Assembly: GCA_038503075.1 (NCBI GenBank)
Contig: JBCAML010000022.1
Location: forward strand, 1,302,001 to 1,366,000
Origin: Gyromitra esculenta
Taxonomy: Eukaryota; Ascomycota; Pezizomycetes; Pezizales; Discinaceae
DNA length: 64,000 nt
Direction: 5' to 3'
Under the pieces are notes generated by a model. That model saw nothing but the letters and a program-made list of their open reading frames with translations, was not told where the DNA came from and ran no database searches. Shown piece by piece: positions 11,705-24,696 of the stretch. Position 1 is the first letter of the stretch. Each line of letters starts with the position of its first letter. The position numbers and the translations under genes were made by a program.

Positions 11705-12503
11705 TCAATCGTCATCATCACTTCCATATGCTACTAACCCCATCAATCCCCCGGAAGGTGCTATTGGTGGTTTGGGTTCCTCCTTTTTCTCCTCTTTTAC
11801 TGGGATAATCTTCTTCTCCGACGACGGTTTCTTCACTTCAGCCGCCGTTTTGTTCTCTTTCTCCCCCACTTTCGGTAGCGAGATTGTTCTCCGAACCTTC
11901 ACTCCGAACCCCATCTTCCCTGCCTTCCCACCTTCATCCTTTTTTCTCCTTTTTCGTCCACCAGTACCCCATGTCCCAAATTCTTCCGTAGCTTCTGCAT
12001 CCGCAGCCGGTGCATCACCACGGTCGATCTCAGATTGATGTTGCCGGAAAACATCGAGTTGAGCTTCTAATTCGTGTCTTCGTGCTTCTTCGGCTCGTCG
12101 CTCACTTATCAAGATCGAATCCTATCACGGTCAGTCATACTTGCTCGAGTCAGGCAGGTAAGTAGAAATACCAGGTACTCGACATCATCTTCATCCAGGG
12201 GTTTAAACTGGTTCTTAAACTTTAGTTTCTCCTCAAACTCCTCCTGCTTCTTCGCTATCTCCACACAAATCTATCAGTTCACTCAAATGCAATTCCAACT
12301 CATCATTTTCAGTGACTGATCATACCCTTATTCGCCTGTAGAATTGCAAACAAACTTCGCTCCTCTTCGGGCTCCTGCTCCTTCGGCTTCTTCGATTCTT
12401 CGACGGCTGCTTTAGCGGCTGCCCATGCGTTAGTAGCTGGAGCGGGGGAACCGCTATCGGGGTCGGGGATTGTAGCCCCGGCGGAGACAAAGCCGGAAGA
12501 CAT
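11705..12503 (-). CDS. FYV6: FYV6/NIP30 (FAM192A) family nuclear protein
   Basis: Three exons on the minus strand: 12503-12326, 12254-12172, 12121-11705, 225 residues. The N-terminal FAM192A/Fyv6 domain is complete across the junctions: MSSGFVS start, RSLFAILQANKAKKQ, KLKFKNQFKPLDEDDVEYL, then a charged helix (ERRAEEARRHELEAQ). The C-terminal half is Lys/Glu-rich and disordered, ending in an acidic DDDD tail. Yeast Fyv6 acts in the second step of pre-mRNA splicing; human NIP30 (PSME3IP1) binds the PA28-gamma proteasome activator through its acidic, phosphorylatable tail. The acidic C terminus here fits a nuclear role of that kind, though which function applies is inference. Both introns (71 and 50 bp) have normal consensus. 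Confidence 0.85.
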
Positions 12504-15500
12504 GGTGAAGTGTGGTGGGGTGTTGTGGTTAGGTGTCTTGAAGAGACGTTGGGTTAAGGATGATTAGTCAGGGGTAGGCACGGGAAAAGCCGCAGAGCCG
12601 CGTGTTCACGGCTGGACGATTTCTGATACTGCAAGCAACTCCTACCTACCACGCCACCCTGACCAGCATTCGAACATTCACCCAGGCTAATCTCTCGCAT
12701 CCATACGTTAGAATCTCTTAAAGCTCGGGCAGGGTATAGGCCAAGAGTAGGTAATGCACTCTTATAGCCTCGGCTGCTTTTCCATGCTCCAATCTTCTCA
12801 CTTTGCGGCTGCACCTATTTGCGGAAAACAAGTTACATAGAAATATACCTCTCAATACTAGTCAGCAAAATAAACCGCTATCTATTCCGTTAAAGCTAAT
12901 CTAGACAATTAAGCCCTAATGTGCTATGATCAAGTTTCTACCCCCAATCGTGTTGAGAAGCAAAAGTATTGCATGGACCGAGAGAGCCTCAATTATCTGG
13001 ATCCGTGCATTTGCATATTTCTGGTCAAGAGTTTTTGGCGTAGAAGAGGAGCATGCCCCCCATGCATACTTGACTAAATCATCGACTAATTTCACTCACT
13101 AGGTGCGGGTGAGATGTGAATACATGTAGTTGACTGGAGTTTTGCAGTCATCGGCTATCACTCGAGTCAATCGAGGTGTCGCGTGTTGGAGTTTTAGGTC
13201 ATGAGGATAATTGGTAATATGACACAAGCACACGTATGCATGAATTTTGTTTAGTCACTATTCATGACTAAACATGACGCTCTACCTATGGTATCGAAGA
13301 GTCGGAGGTGGTGATTTTAGTATGAACATGTCTCGCGAATGGTACACATTAGCCAATATGAGCATTTACTCACTAAGAGTATTCGGAGTCATGGAGGGAT
13401 GTATATTGAACTTGAAGATCGTGGTTATCGTTAGTAAGCTGGATGTGATGGCTAAGAACTTCATCGAAATCTTCTTTACTTAATTACTCAATACGAGTGG
13501 TCATGGACCTATTCATAAACATTCCTAAAAGGGAGTGATCAAACCAACATTCGTTTATGTGACAAGAGTTGGGTGCATGGATATTGAGCTCATCGTTCCG
13601 TCCTGTGAATGGGTTGGTGCGGATGACTCTTAGGACTTGTGCGAGATCCCTCTCGTGCTCGATATAAGTTTGAGGACTATATCTATTGCATGAACGCGGT
13701 TGCGCTCTTTTCTGGGTGTTCAGGTACACTATAGAGTATAACTCAATAGTGGTCACTCCATCCTCTAGCAAAGATCTTAATCACTGTCTCATCATTCGTG
13801 CAGTCCTCGAATCGAATTGCATATCCAACGAGTCCTCCCAATTCGAAGGTTTCGTGGGCCAGAGAAAGCTTGTTATAGGCTTAAAGTAACGTTCTGATTT
13901 CTAAAAGTCGTATTTGAATTGAGGCATGTAGGGGATAGTAAGGATTTAGCTGTCTTGAACCAAATTCTAGGTCTCAAGTGAAGTAAACTACAGAAATAAG
14001 CTAAGCCTGATTGAGACTGATTCGAGACAACGGACTTAGCATGCAGATGCCTATAGTGCTCGGTACCATTATTTCTAGCTATCTATTAAGGGATGTGAAG
14101 GAAGACGCAGGTATCTTTAGAGTTCCATCTGGCTGTGTGCGCTAACTGGGTTAGGGTTGAAATTTTCATGATTTGGGAAAAAGACTCACAGCCAGAATAA
14201 ATATCAGCATGCTGAAAGACAGAACGTTCAATGAAACTTCATAAAGCTTCGGAAATAATGCGGGGGACAGGGCCAGTTAGTATTTGTGTACCTCGATCTG
14301 TCATCAGCATTCCCAGTAGCGAACCCAAATTCTCTTGCAGTGCTGATGCTGGATTCTGTCCAGGAGATCTCTCAATATTAGACAAAGTATTTAGATGATC
14401 GGTTTCATCTTCAATGGAGGTAAGGGAAGGAGAGCAATATGTGCTTCGGTGATATGGCACTTGCTCTCTGTTGCTCTCCCGCTGAACTCGTCCAGTTTCA
14501 AGTCAAGTCCTTCTTGATGTCCAAGGCCGAGTGATTGCTCTCCAGAGAATATAATATGCCTACGAGGGATAAGACTCACAGAGAACTGACTAGAGTCAGA
14601 AGCGTGAGGGAGATATTTGGGCCGAACCGAACCACGCGGAAACTTCGTTCTAATAGCGGATGAGTCGCCGAACTGCTAGCTAATAAGTTTGTGGATGGTT
14701 GTGTGTACCGAATAGACGCTTTCACGGTCCACCCGGACTCCCCCCCTCACCCAGACAGCTAACGGGAATAGGAAAGTTTCTAGCGTCGCAACCGCTTCTT
14801 TGCTGCTCAAGCAGGAATTCTCTACCAAGTATCAACCAATCATCACCTGTTCGTGTGAGGGGGTGTCCGGGTGGACCGTGGAGGCGTCTATGTACGAAGC
14901 AACGGGTTGGGTCACGCTAAAATGGAGCAACGGACCTACTTCCAGAAGATTATAACAAACGTTCGGTGCTGAAATAACAACAAGTGAATTTTTTTTATAC
15001 AACTGTATTTCTGACTTGATTGGCACTTCCTATATCAGCTCTCATGTTTCTGTTGCTATCGTGAACCTATTTTGGTGGGGTAAGGTGGTTGCCATGTGCT
15101 TGTACACATTATGTAGCACATACAACCCTCCACAGCTTTTTTAGCTGGTAGGGTGAGCTGTCAAGGGGATGATTGGTTGTATGATTTCTTTTGTGTTCTT
15201 TGGGTTTCGATCGTTGCTCGGGGGGAATGAGTCATGCATGAGCGATGACAGGTGGGTTATGGGTACATGTATATAACCGATGGATTTTCCCTCTCTCTTC
15301 TCGCTAAGCAACGTCTTCTATTGCCGCCTTCTTTGTATCCTACAATACAAGCCTAGATTCCAGTAGTTTATTCCTCTTGCCACGATTTGGATGCCATCCA
15401 TATCATGCCACCTCGTAATCGTTGCACCATTGTCAGAGTTACCTTAACCCTTCGTTGTGTGAAACCCGTGGGAACTTCGCGACTCCTGTGACTGGTTCCC

Positions 15501-18209
15501 GCTTAAGTAGTATTGCTCATCGTCACCCATATAAAGCTGAGGACCAAGCGGCAATGATCTGGATCCATCTCTGCACCGTACCTTGGGAGGGGCTTATATG
15601 GCAGGAGCATGTAGTTATTTTTTTTTTCGACTCTGGCTAGGATGCGAATTTATCAAAGGACATTCTCCCCTTGTTGTCTGGCATTGATATTGCGAGCGCG
15701 AGCGAATATCGATACACCACGTGCGGTTCTGAATCGGCAGCCCTTTAAATTTGCTATTAAGATATTCGCTGACTACTTAGCCAAACTGACTTGAAGTTTA
15801 CTTCAGAGTGTCGATGAGCACAGCGAAGCTGCAGTTTTTGTTTTAGTAGCGGCGCGTATTTATGAGTTTCTGTTAGCCGAAGTCATTCGTAGTCGAGGTT
15901 CTGCTACGATAGCACACTTTAAATAACCAACCGGCTGGGGCTCATCGGAGGATATAATCTGATTTAGGTACTAGGTATGTCTTCAAATCTTTCGTGAAAG
16001 CCGGTCTGTGGAATTGAGTTTTTGGTGGGGAAGAAACTGGTTTTTTTCTCTTGATCTTCAAACCAGATGACGTTACAGGACTGAAAAGCCAGATGGATCT
16101 GGTGCAATATTATTAAGGAATGCTAGCTTAATTACAGAGAGCGTCGCAGTAATCCAGACTTAATCCATTATCCTCGCCGAAATATCGCTATACGTTGTAC
16201 AAATTGAGTCACCTTTTTCGTACTGTTATTCTGGAGTCACCCATTGTCGAGATGGGTGCCCATTGGTGAAGCTATTGAATGAAATATCTAGTCTACTAAT
16301 TAAAATACTCGCTTAGTAAGCTACAATATAAGAATTTGCGATCCAGTAGGTGGGTTTCTTGAGGGTGTTTTGGTAAGTGAGTAGTACTGGCATTGCAGAT
16401 GAAATCCTGGAAAAGGAAACTGTACAGAAATGGAATGGGTTATTTTTTGCAGGATAAAAAGTGATTAAAAAGATTGTAGTTGTGCATTTTATTCAAGTGA
16501 GTTTACGATTAGGACGTAAGCGATGTGGATCGAAATGGAGGTCGTACATAACGGGAATCTAAGTCTTAGAGAAAAAAATAGTAGCTGGAACGAGGCAGGG
16601 CGATATTTGCTTAATGATTTCTAATTGTCGAGAGCACTCCATACGTGCAACCCTAACCACTTAGCAAACCAGAGTGGCCCTTAATGGGCTACACACGCAA
16701 ATACGTGTATTTAGGGCGGCTCTGCAGACCACAGATGATATATAAACACGTGGGATATTTGTGTCCTGGAGAAATGAAATAAAGATCAGATACTCATGCT
16801 AGACGCTTTGCACCCGCATCTTCCCATAGGGTAGCGTGCTTAGGGGTTTCGGCGGAGTCTTGATTTTGATTTTGCACTTACTGCTCGGAGCGACTGCGGA
16901 CTGGTAACTATGCTTGGCAAGCCCAACGCCTCCTCTATCGAGAATTTTATCTTCCCTACATATGCCTGTTCCATACGCTAATACAAGCTGCGTAGGACAA
17001 AAACACTTATCGCATAAAACTAAGAAGCAAATAATTGAACAAGCATTCAAATACTAGGTAGATTAAAATCTCTTCCTCAAATGGGTGTGGGTTGATCCAG
17101 AGCCTTAGGTAGTTTGAGATAGCATCACATTTGTTAGGTATTAATACGTCAAGAAAGAGGAAAATAGATTACCGAAAGTATCGCACCCTGCTTGTAAAGC
17201 CCTTTTGTGAATCAAGCTGCCTTTCTGACATAAGGTGACGCCTCTATTTGTCAGCAAAGAACATCATGCTGACATAGAATCTCGTCTGGAGGTTTATGCA
17301 CTAATGCTCTCTGAAGCCGCGCGCTCACGTCGCCAATATGTCGGGTAATATCGATTGGCAAGGCATATGTTGGCGCACCTTGATTTATGACCTAAGCTTT
17401 AGACCACGAAAAATGTTATGGTGCAAGAAGCGAATGACATGTTACGTTTCTTTGACCGGCTATTCCGAGAAATAACCGTAGGTTATCAATAAAGCGATTT
17501 TGGTGAGACAGCTAGTAGATAATCTATAAGACTTTACCAAAGAACTTTCGTTGGTGGAGTATCTTTTGGTGGAGCAATGAAATGTCGAAGTTTCGAGTAT
17601 TTGGCAGAGATTTGCGTGCTCTAGCGGGGGGAAATGAAGAATGCAACATTCTAGCGGGTTGATTGTCTCAATTTATTTACAGTTGATAATAGATCGTTTT
17701 TCACAAACTAGAAATTTTTTGAAGCCCCATTAAATCGCCAAGGGAAAAATTGAAAATAGCAATAGCAATCGTGTACCCTTGGGACTTAATAGCAACCTCT
17801 AATTGAAAACTGGAGCTATTCTCGTTTTTCCGTCTCAGGAGTGTTTTCCATGGCCTCAAACCCCTGTCAAGACCCTTTTGCATTATAGTTCACATATACA
17901 TATGCATACGTGTAGGCAAATTTTGGTCGATGCTGCACTATTCCTTTCTTGGTAAACTAAACGATTCCCTTGAAAACTGCAAATAAGCTTTTATTTCTAA
18001 TTTCTGCGATCGTAATACAATAAGTAAAACCTCAATTCTCAGAAAGGCATCGTTTTCTTTGCTAGGCTCTCGTTACCTTTAAATAAGGAGGTATAAGGAC
18101 TCTAGTCGATCGCAGAAAATCCTGGAAATTTCTTATCGGATTCAACAGGGATTTTATGTTTCTTGATCCCCACCAAAGCCACCTATATAATAAATTTCCT
18201 TTAGCTCAG
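12504..18209. other. Long gene-poor interval
   Basis: 5.7 kb with only short, unsupported ORFs (all below 100 codons) and no spliced family I could recognise. Contents worth noting are the inverted repeat at 14704-14898, GGGTTAGGG at 14148-14156, and TACATGTA at about 13123 and 15263. The composition is AT-rich compared with the flanking genes, as expected of decayed repeats. Confidence 0.45.
14704..14898. mobile_element. Imperfect inverted-repeat (MITE-like) element
   Basis: Arms at about 14704-14750 and 14853-14898 are reverse complements of each other with several mismatches. The shared core is CACGGTCCACCCGGAC followed by a C-run and CTCAC. The spacer of roughly 100 bp has no ORF. This is the shape of a miniature inverted-repeat element or a foldback. 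I could not fix the target duplication. Confidence 0.5.
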
Positions 18210-19471
18210 TCAATCTGTTTCCATAGCAACGTTAGTCGGCTTGGAATTTCTCAGCCCGTTTATTTGACTGTTATCTTCCCGTAGTAGTCTTTTCTGATCC
18301 TTCGTTCTCGCGGACGGGCTAAGATCAAAGAAGAAGGTTAGGAGATAGAACGTATATATGTAAGCAACGGCTACATTATGCGAGTTAGTTAACCATCGTA
18401 ACACTACTAAACTAGTCGAACAAGCTTTGACTTACTCCATTCCGTAATCGATGCTGCAATATACCACTTTCCTAGCATAGCTCCAATAAAGAAGATAGAC
18501 CTACATATAAGTTAGATGTACTTCAGGTCAGGGCGAGAGATGTATATGGCTATTTTCTTTATATTACGCACAGAGCAATTTCCACGAGAACTAAGATAAG
18601 CTTCGCGAGATATATAACTCTCAAGATCTCAAAATCAGCGAAAACCCTCCCGAGATGACTATACTCATAAGTAGTGGATGCGGCCGAAAGAATGACACCT
18701 TTCCAAGTATTTAGTCTGAATTTCTATGGCGAATTGCAGCACGGAAATACATACCACCCATGAAGATGAGCAGACAGAAGAAGTGTAGATTGTGGCGACG
18801 GGCGGTATCGAATACAGCGAGAGCAACAAGACCGCATGAACCAGTTATACCTGACACAATTGATATCGTGTCGTACAGTTTTTCTATGCGTCCAGCGATT
18901 GCTTGATTACGACCTAGCACCCACGATAAGTGTCAGAACGTAGGGATAGGAAGAGTGGAAACAAAGTAGAAAACTTGTCTAGGACAAGGAAATGAGTGCA
19001 CCTACGAACACAGAGTAGAGAAGCCGAAAAGCAAGTAGCTGTCACTGCACATGCAGCAATGAAAAATGGCTTCAGGATGTTTGCACCTACGTATTACATT
19101 AGCAATAGCAATGGCTCTGTTTCTGCCCTGCATTAGCCTGGGCTTACCGATATCCGAAATGTATGCAACACGGTGATTTGAACTCATGCTAGTATAACGG
19201 GGCTGCCGCTGAGCCAGCCAAATAAGCATCATCGACCATAGCATGGCTAATGGCGGGAGACCAACCAGCGATTAATACAGACTACAGGTTTCAAGTGATG
19301 GTTATATATTGCTCAAGACGACTTACAGAACCAGACAGCAGCACCAATAAGTGGGAATATCCAATACGGGAAGAATTTGTACTGATTTTTTCCCGGTGAT
19401 CTTGATAAGTGTTCCTCGCCGTGAACAAGTGACAACGGGTCAGTAACAGTCGGCGGAGGCTCCGATGGCAT
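18210..19471 (-). CDS. Frag1/DRAM/Sfk1 family membrane protein
   Basis: Seven short exons on the minus strand: 19471-19327, 19246-19148, 19086-19006, 18913-18755, 18698-18572, 18500-18436, 18370-18210, giving 278 residues. All phases agree. Recognisable family stretches: YWIFPLIGAAVWF (first helix), QPRYTSMSSNHRVAYISDIGAN, ILKPFFIAACAVTATCF, a loop with an IFDT-like AVFDTARRHNLHFF, EYSHLGR, and the last helix VAYIYTFYLLTFFFDL. About six membrane helices are expected. Yeast Sfk1 regulates plasma-membrane PI4P signalling and lipid asymmetry; DRAM relatives act at lysosomes. A second in-frame ATG at 19582 would add 37 residues, but the one at 19471 (MPSEPPP) fits family N termini better. Confidence 0.82.
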
Positions 19472-22400
19472 GACTGAAAGTACGAATATGCAGGCAGTTC
19501 TATAAAGGCGTCCACCGCGATCCCGAATCCGAATGATGAAGGTATTGGTAATTATCGAGAGTGACTTTTCAAGTAGCTGCATATGATTGAACGAATAAAA
19601 GGATGGATTCCTGATGCTGTTTGCGAAGGATGGGGGGTTTCGGCCAAAATATGTCCGATGGGGTTATCTATCAGGTAATGTTGGGGGAGCACTAATACTA
19701 AGACAAGGGACTCGACTCCGTTAACCTCACATGGAAGTCCCATTTTTTGGTCTGGTGATAGGCTATAGCGCTATTCCTCCGCACCACGCGCGAGTTGCGT
19801 GTGCATGTAGAGTTATCAAGGAACTCAAACAAGCATAATTCTTGTTTTCAGGGTATGAAGACTTTAATAATCCTGTATAAAACATATCACAAGAAATTAT
19901 CCTTGTTAGGTATCCGGTACTTTCTTTCGGTGAGCTCGCAGCACTCAAATTCAGTTCTAAATTGGAGCGTTATTCTGAATTACCAGCGAGTGTTTTACCG
20001 AATCAAGTCCTTGACGAGGAAAGAATACTGGGAGATCACCTATGGGGAATCCAAGAAACCACCTGGGTTAGATTCACAAAACTTGGCTGATCCACAGAGT
20101 ATTAACCGTCACACTCTAAAGAGATGGGATTAAAATTTCAATCACCAGTATTTGGTTCAAATTCGACCGGTTGATGATAGCCGCCACGCACGACAAATGA
20201 CGGCTTCTTCAGAATGTTCTTGCATTGAGGAAGCTAGCGTAGTGGGTAGACCTAGGATTAGGACATACGTTTAAGCCGCTACAGCTGAATCGCCCTATAA
20301 GAATTTGAGATATATAGCGCGCACAATGCTTAATGTAGCCCACCACTTTTGACCCGTTATAGCTATACACACAGCCAGCCAAATTGCTCAGGAAAAGATA
20401 CAAGATCTACAATTATACCAATAAAGCTCTGTATTTTTTTTACAGGGTTCTGCAAAGTGTGGTTGTGGCTCAGATTTTAGCTGTAAAAAGTGCAAAGTGG
20501 AACGTTCTGAAAAATACTAAGAAGGTGACTGAATATACGCACCACCCATCATTATATTTTTTTTGCTTTGGTGATAAATTTAAGGACTAATATATAGAGA
20601 GTGCATACATTCAAGGAGACTTCGTATTAGGAGCAGCAGCAAAAGAGATATATAAACCGAAGAGTTTTTTACGAGCTTTTGTGGGTGGCTTGGCATGATC
20701 GGTAAGACAAAGGCGTTCCACAAAGAGAATTGATTGGTCTACATTTATCCGTGCGTGATTTGAAGGATCGCTCTATTTTGGATGGGAAAATAAGAATATT
20801 CTTGGCAATTATGGAAAATTTGTTAGTGTATCCTTGTAACAACTGTAGGGTTTCGGAGATACGGTAGCTCTTGATTTAGATACTCTACTTCTTGGAATGA
20901 GAAAATTCCTGTTTTAATTCCTTCTGCTGTCCTAAGATGGGCAACTGGATGCAATATTGAACGTTCTGAGAATTATGTTGACGACGATAAGATATGTGAG
21001 TAGAATCTTCCCACCCTGTCTCATCTCAGCAGTATTTACAGATGGTATGCGCTGTAGAAACGTGCTTGCAATCATCGCAATAATTTTGCCATTGAGCTTC
21101 AAAGACTATCAATGGCCATTTTTACACCCAAATTCAAATCTTGGGATTTAAATAACATTGCCTAATCATGGATGCTAAGAATACCTAATATAATTACATG
21201 GATTTAAAAACGCCGCCATAAATAACAAGTTGCATTCGAGTATGGAGAATTAGTACTATTACTATTACGATTATATGGGTTAAGAAGCATGTGAATATTT
21301 CTGTCTAAGTGTAGGGAGATTGAGGGAACTTGAATTAAATCCCGGGTGGTGATACCCAAATATGTCAAACTTGAAATTTGGTCAGTGCTTCCGCCGGAAT
21401 ATATCTACGAAGTAGATACCTCGGTAGGTGTTATCTTGACGGGCTCGAGATCACTTTGTGCCTTGGTAGACTCTCTGTGCAAATATCCCCACAGTTCAGG
21501 TATGCTGTAGGAGCTGAATCACTACAAACCCTGGAACACCATTTACTGCCTTGAAGCGGATCCTCTAGATCCTCAAATTTTAAGTACCCCCACCCTCTTT
21601 CGTTGTCCCTTCCTCTATTATAAATTCTTGCGCAGCTAGTGGGTGTTGTGTATGTGGGACTTTATACCTACAGGAATCCCTCACCCAACCCCGCTTTACA
21701 TGGGTAGCACAAGTAGCCATAACATCAAATTAATAACACATCATATCTATTATTGGGAAATATGACACCTCGTTATCAGTAAAATCAAGTTTACATCCTG
21801 GGTGGGTAGTATCATGTGGGCAACAGGTTCAACACAATAGCTGCACAAGCAGCACCCCAACCGACATCTCCTTTCACCCAATGATTCCAATTGCAACCTC
21901 TCACATGCCTTCTCCAAATCGACCGCAGGATAATTCTTATGCATCAGCAGAGGTCAAATTCAGCAACGTCCCTCATGTGAGCCAGTCAATACGAGGCACT
22001 CCTTCCTATGCCGCCATAGATTCTAAAATTAGTATAAGATAAATAAAGCAAAAAAGCTTTGCTAGCTTTACAAACTCCAACTGGTTGAAAGTCCGCCCTA
22101 AAACTTTATTGGCCTCCAGGACTCCCCTGTAAAATATGGGTTCTCTGCGGTATTTACGCCATGCCACCCTCAGCTCGTAGCGACGACATAGGAGGTCCTA
22201 CACTCACCACCGAGATAATCGATAAATAGATCACGCAGCAAGTAGCAGCACGAATTCAAGCGCTGCCTCAAGTAGGAAGTCAAGCATCCTGTCTACCTAC
22301 AATAGACTTTAGGTGGGGAAGATCGAATATAGAGGATGGGCTCACATCTCCACTACAGGCCTCAGCACATGAGGTTCCTAGTGGAATCATTATCTGTATA

Positions 22401-22848
22401 GACTTACTATCCGTCCATCAGTTATATCTCAATTTTGTTACTACAGATGTACGTTAGCTCTTGCTGCTACAGCTAGGTGAAACGTAATATTTCCGAAAGT
22501 TCATCACACTCAATATATTTTGGAAGGGCTTCCAACAGCCATATACGAAGTCTTACTCAAGGGTTTTGATATTCTGTCCCCCCACACCACTTTTATTGAT
22601 CGTCGCATGTAATTTGTTTTAGGAAATCACTCTGTCTGTCAATGCTAGTGTGGTGAGTGTACGGGTGAGTATACTGGCCTTAGAGGCTGAGATTGCCACG
22701 ATGAGTCATAGATCGCCTCCTCTTGACTCAATAGTCAGCATAAGAGCTCTATAAATATTCTGTTTTTCTTCCTACTCTTCGGATATTTCCTTACTTCCTC
22801 TAAGTCCTCAGCGCCTTCGTTGACCCTACCCCACTGCCGATTTCTCAA
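19472..22848. other. Intergenic
   Basis: 3.4 kb with no supported gene; the short ORFs show no family resemblance. The final 100 bp forms the promoter of the first SRA gene (TATAAATA at 22750). Confidence 0.45.
22750..22757 (+). promoter_or_regulatory. TATA box of SRA gene 1
   Basis: TATAAATA lies 99 bp upstream of the ATG, followed by a pyrimidine-rich leader. The second SRA paralogue has a TATA element at nearly the same distance (29047), so this layout is conserved between the copies. Confidence 0.5.
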
Positions 22849-23676
22849 ATGTCTCTCCAACGAAAAACAGCGGAGCTCACGAAATCTACCGACGCCGAGC
22901 CTCCAAACTACAACTTGATTAAAAGGCAGCTCGAAGCAATCTCATGGCTAACGCTTGAAGAAGGATCGAAAGAAAAAATAGAAGATGCTGGTATAATTCC
23001 GTTCCTAGGAGGATTGTCCTGCAACGATCAGTTTCCTTGTCATGTTCGCCTCGAAGCAACGCGCCTTCTTTCTCGCTGGGCCCGCGGTGTCTATGGCCTT
23101 CCTTTTTGCACAAAACCCCTACGAGCAACAGCCACCGGCAATCATGGATTCACTTCCGGCGATTGTTGGCCCAGTCGAAGAACCCTTTTTTATGAAGGCT
23201 GCCACGGTACTACGCAATCTGGTATCCACGGGGACAAGTACTACGGCGCCTTTAGCATAGTCGCAAACGGAGTTTACGATAATCGAGATAAAGGAGACAC
23301 AATTTGGTACGCTGGTACCAACCCAAAAAATCCCGGCGAAGCAACTCTATACACAAAACGGTTAATCACAAGTTGCGACACCGGTAACCCAGTACGTGTC
23401 ATCCGTGGAGCGAAAGGTACGGGCCTTACCTTTGAACCTTTAGAACCTGCACGAGGGTTCCGATACGATGGCCTATACATTGTCCAGGAATATGGGCCTC
23501 CAGCACCAATAAACGGGATTCAGCAACCGGAAGGAACGTATGAATTCCTTCTTGTCCGGCTACCAAACCAGCCACCGATCCAGTACAAGGAGGGGAATAA
23601 GAAACCGGATAATGAAACTCTGGCGCAATGGCATAATCGCAAACTAAACGAGACGGCTAGGTCTCGCAGATTTTAA
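22849..23676 (+). CDS. SRA/YDG-domain protein, paralogue 1
   Basis: Intronless, 275 residues. The C-terminal two thirds is an SRA (SET and RING associated, YDG) domain: GIHGD at 125-129, YGAFSIVANGVYDNRD at 132-147, IWYAGTNP, NPVRVIRG at 180-187, and ARGFRYDGLYIV at 201-212. SRA domains bind methylated or hemimethylated cytosine by base flipping, as in UHRF1 and SUVH proteins. Residues about 22-82 form a helical region (ISWLTLEEGSKEKIEDAGII, then RLLSRWARGVYG) resembling the TFIIS N-terminal/LW fold that binds transcription elongation factors; that resemblance is by eye. There is no RING, SET or nuclease domain, so it is probably a reader or adaptor. The canonical YEDD of the binding pocket reads YDNR. 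A close paralogue lies at 29149-29961. Confidence 0.85.
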   Translation: MSLQRKTAELTKSTDAEPPNYNLIKRQLEAISWLTLEEGSKEKIEDAGIIPFLGGLSCNDQFPCHVRLEATRLLSRWARGVYGLPFCTKPLRATATGNHGFTSGDCWPSRRTLFYEGCHGTTQSGIHGDKYYGAFSIVANGVYDNRDKGDTIWYAGTNPKNPGEATLYTKRLITSCDTGNPVRVIRGAKGTGLTFEPLEPARGFRYDGLYIVQEYGPPAPINGIQQPEGTYEFLLVRLPNQPPIQYKEGNKKPDNETLAQWHNRKLNETARSRRF

Positions 23677-24639
23677 TTATTTTTCTAGCTTTTTGTTTGT
23701 CTAGCTCGTGGATCCCCCTATGTCTGGTCTGTCTGCTACTTTTTGGGACAGTAAATTGGTTTCATAGCGATATTTGCGCTACGCTTTTTCCTCGGTCTAT
23801 TGGAAATCCTGGAAAACTCCAAGACGGGTTAGATGTTTTCTGTTTTAAGTATTCTTCATACCTGTTTAGTAAACTCTTACCAGCCCGGAAGGTCTGTGTC
23901 AGTTGCAAAAGCATATTTCTGGCAGCTCAGTTGAGTACGCTGCGATGACAGTGGAAGTTGGATTGGTTGGGCCCTTTATAGCTTTTTTTATTTTTGTGTG
24001 ATCGATCTCTCCGCAGTGAGCTCTTAAACTGATATTGATTCCTGATCGAGGTGATTGCCGATGTGACTCATTTTTTCTGACAGGTCAGATCCAGAAACAA
24101 AGTGTTGAAAAATTTCCCTGTCCGCATATCATACTGCAGGAGTGTGGCACAAAAACATAAACGTTCCTCGGTGAAGTCCCAACCAGTTCTTGTAAGCTGC
24201 AGAGCTCGGGTCTCTTCCGTTTAGGAGAACAACTACTTATCCAGGGGCTTAGTCGAAGTTGATCCTGATGTAGTTTAGTTTCTCAGTATTGCACTGAGGA
24301 TTTATTTGCTGCGTTCAAGTCCATTGCCCAATCAAGGGCTTGTTATTAGACATTGCTCCTTTTCCAGCCGTTATCGATTTAACATGCAGTTAATGAAGGA
24401 CACAAAAAATGATGCTAGCTGTAGAACAGAATAAACATAACTTGCTCCACCCATGCTTCGTCCAATAGTTATTTCTCTCAAACTTGGTCCTTGAGGATGG
24501 CTGCGCCGAAATACACTCCAGGAGGCTGCCGGCTAACAGCAAGTTTTCTCACCCACTTCACTCATCAGCACTATCATTGGACCCACCTAGAAATATGACG
24601 CTATATCGGTCCGCTTCTCAACTCGTCTGCAATAGTTAT

Positions 24640-24696
24640 TATTATTGCTATTGTTGTTATGGTTGTTATTGTTATTATTATTATTATTATATATTA
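24640..24696. repeat. TTA/TTG trinucleotide microsatellite
   Basis: Interrupted run of TAT/TTG/TTA triplets. It produces poly-Leu or poly-Tyr ORFs in several frames, which are artefacts. Confidence 0.8.
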
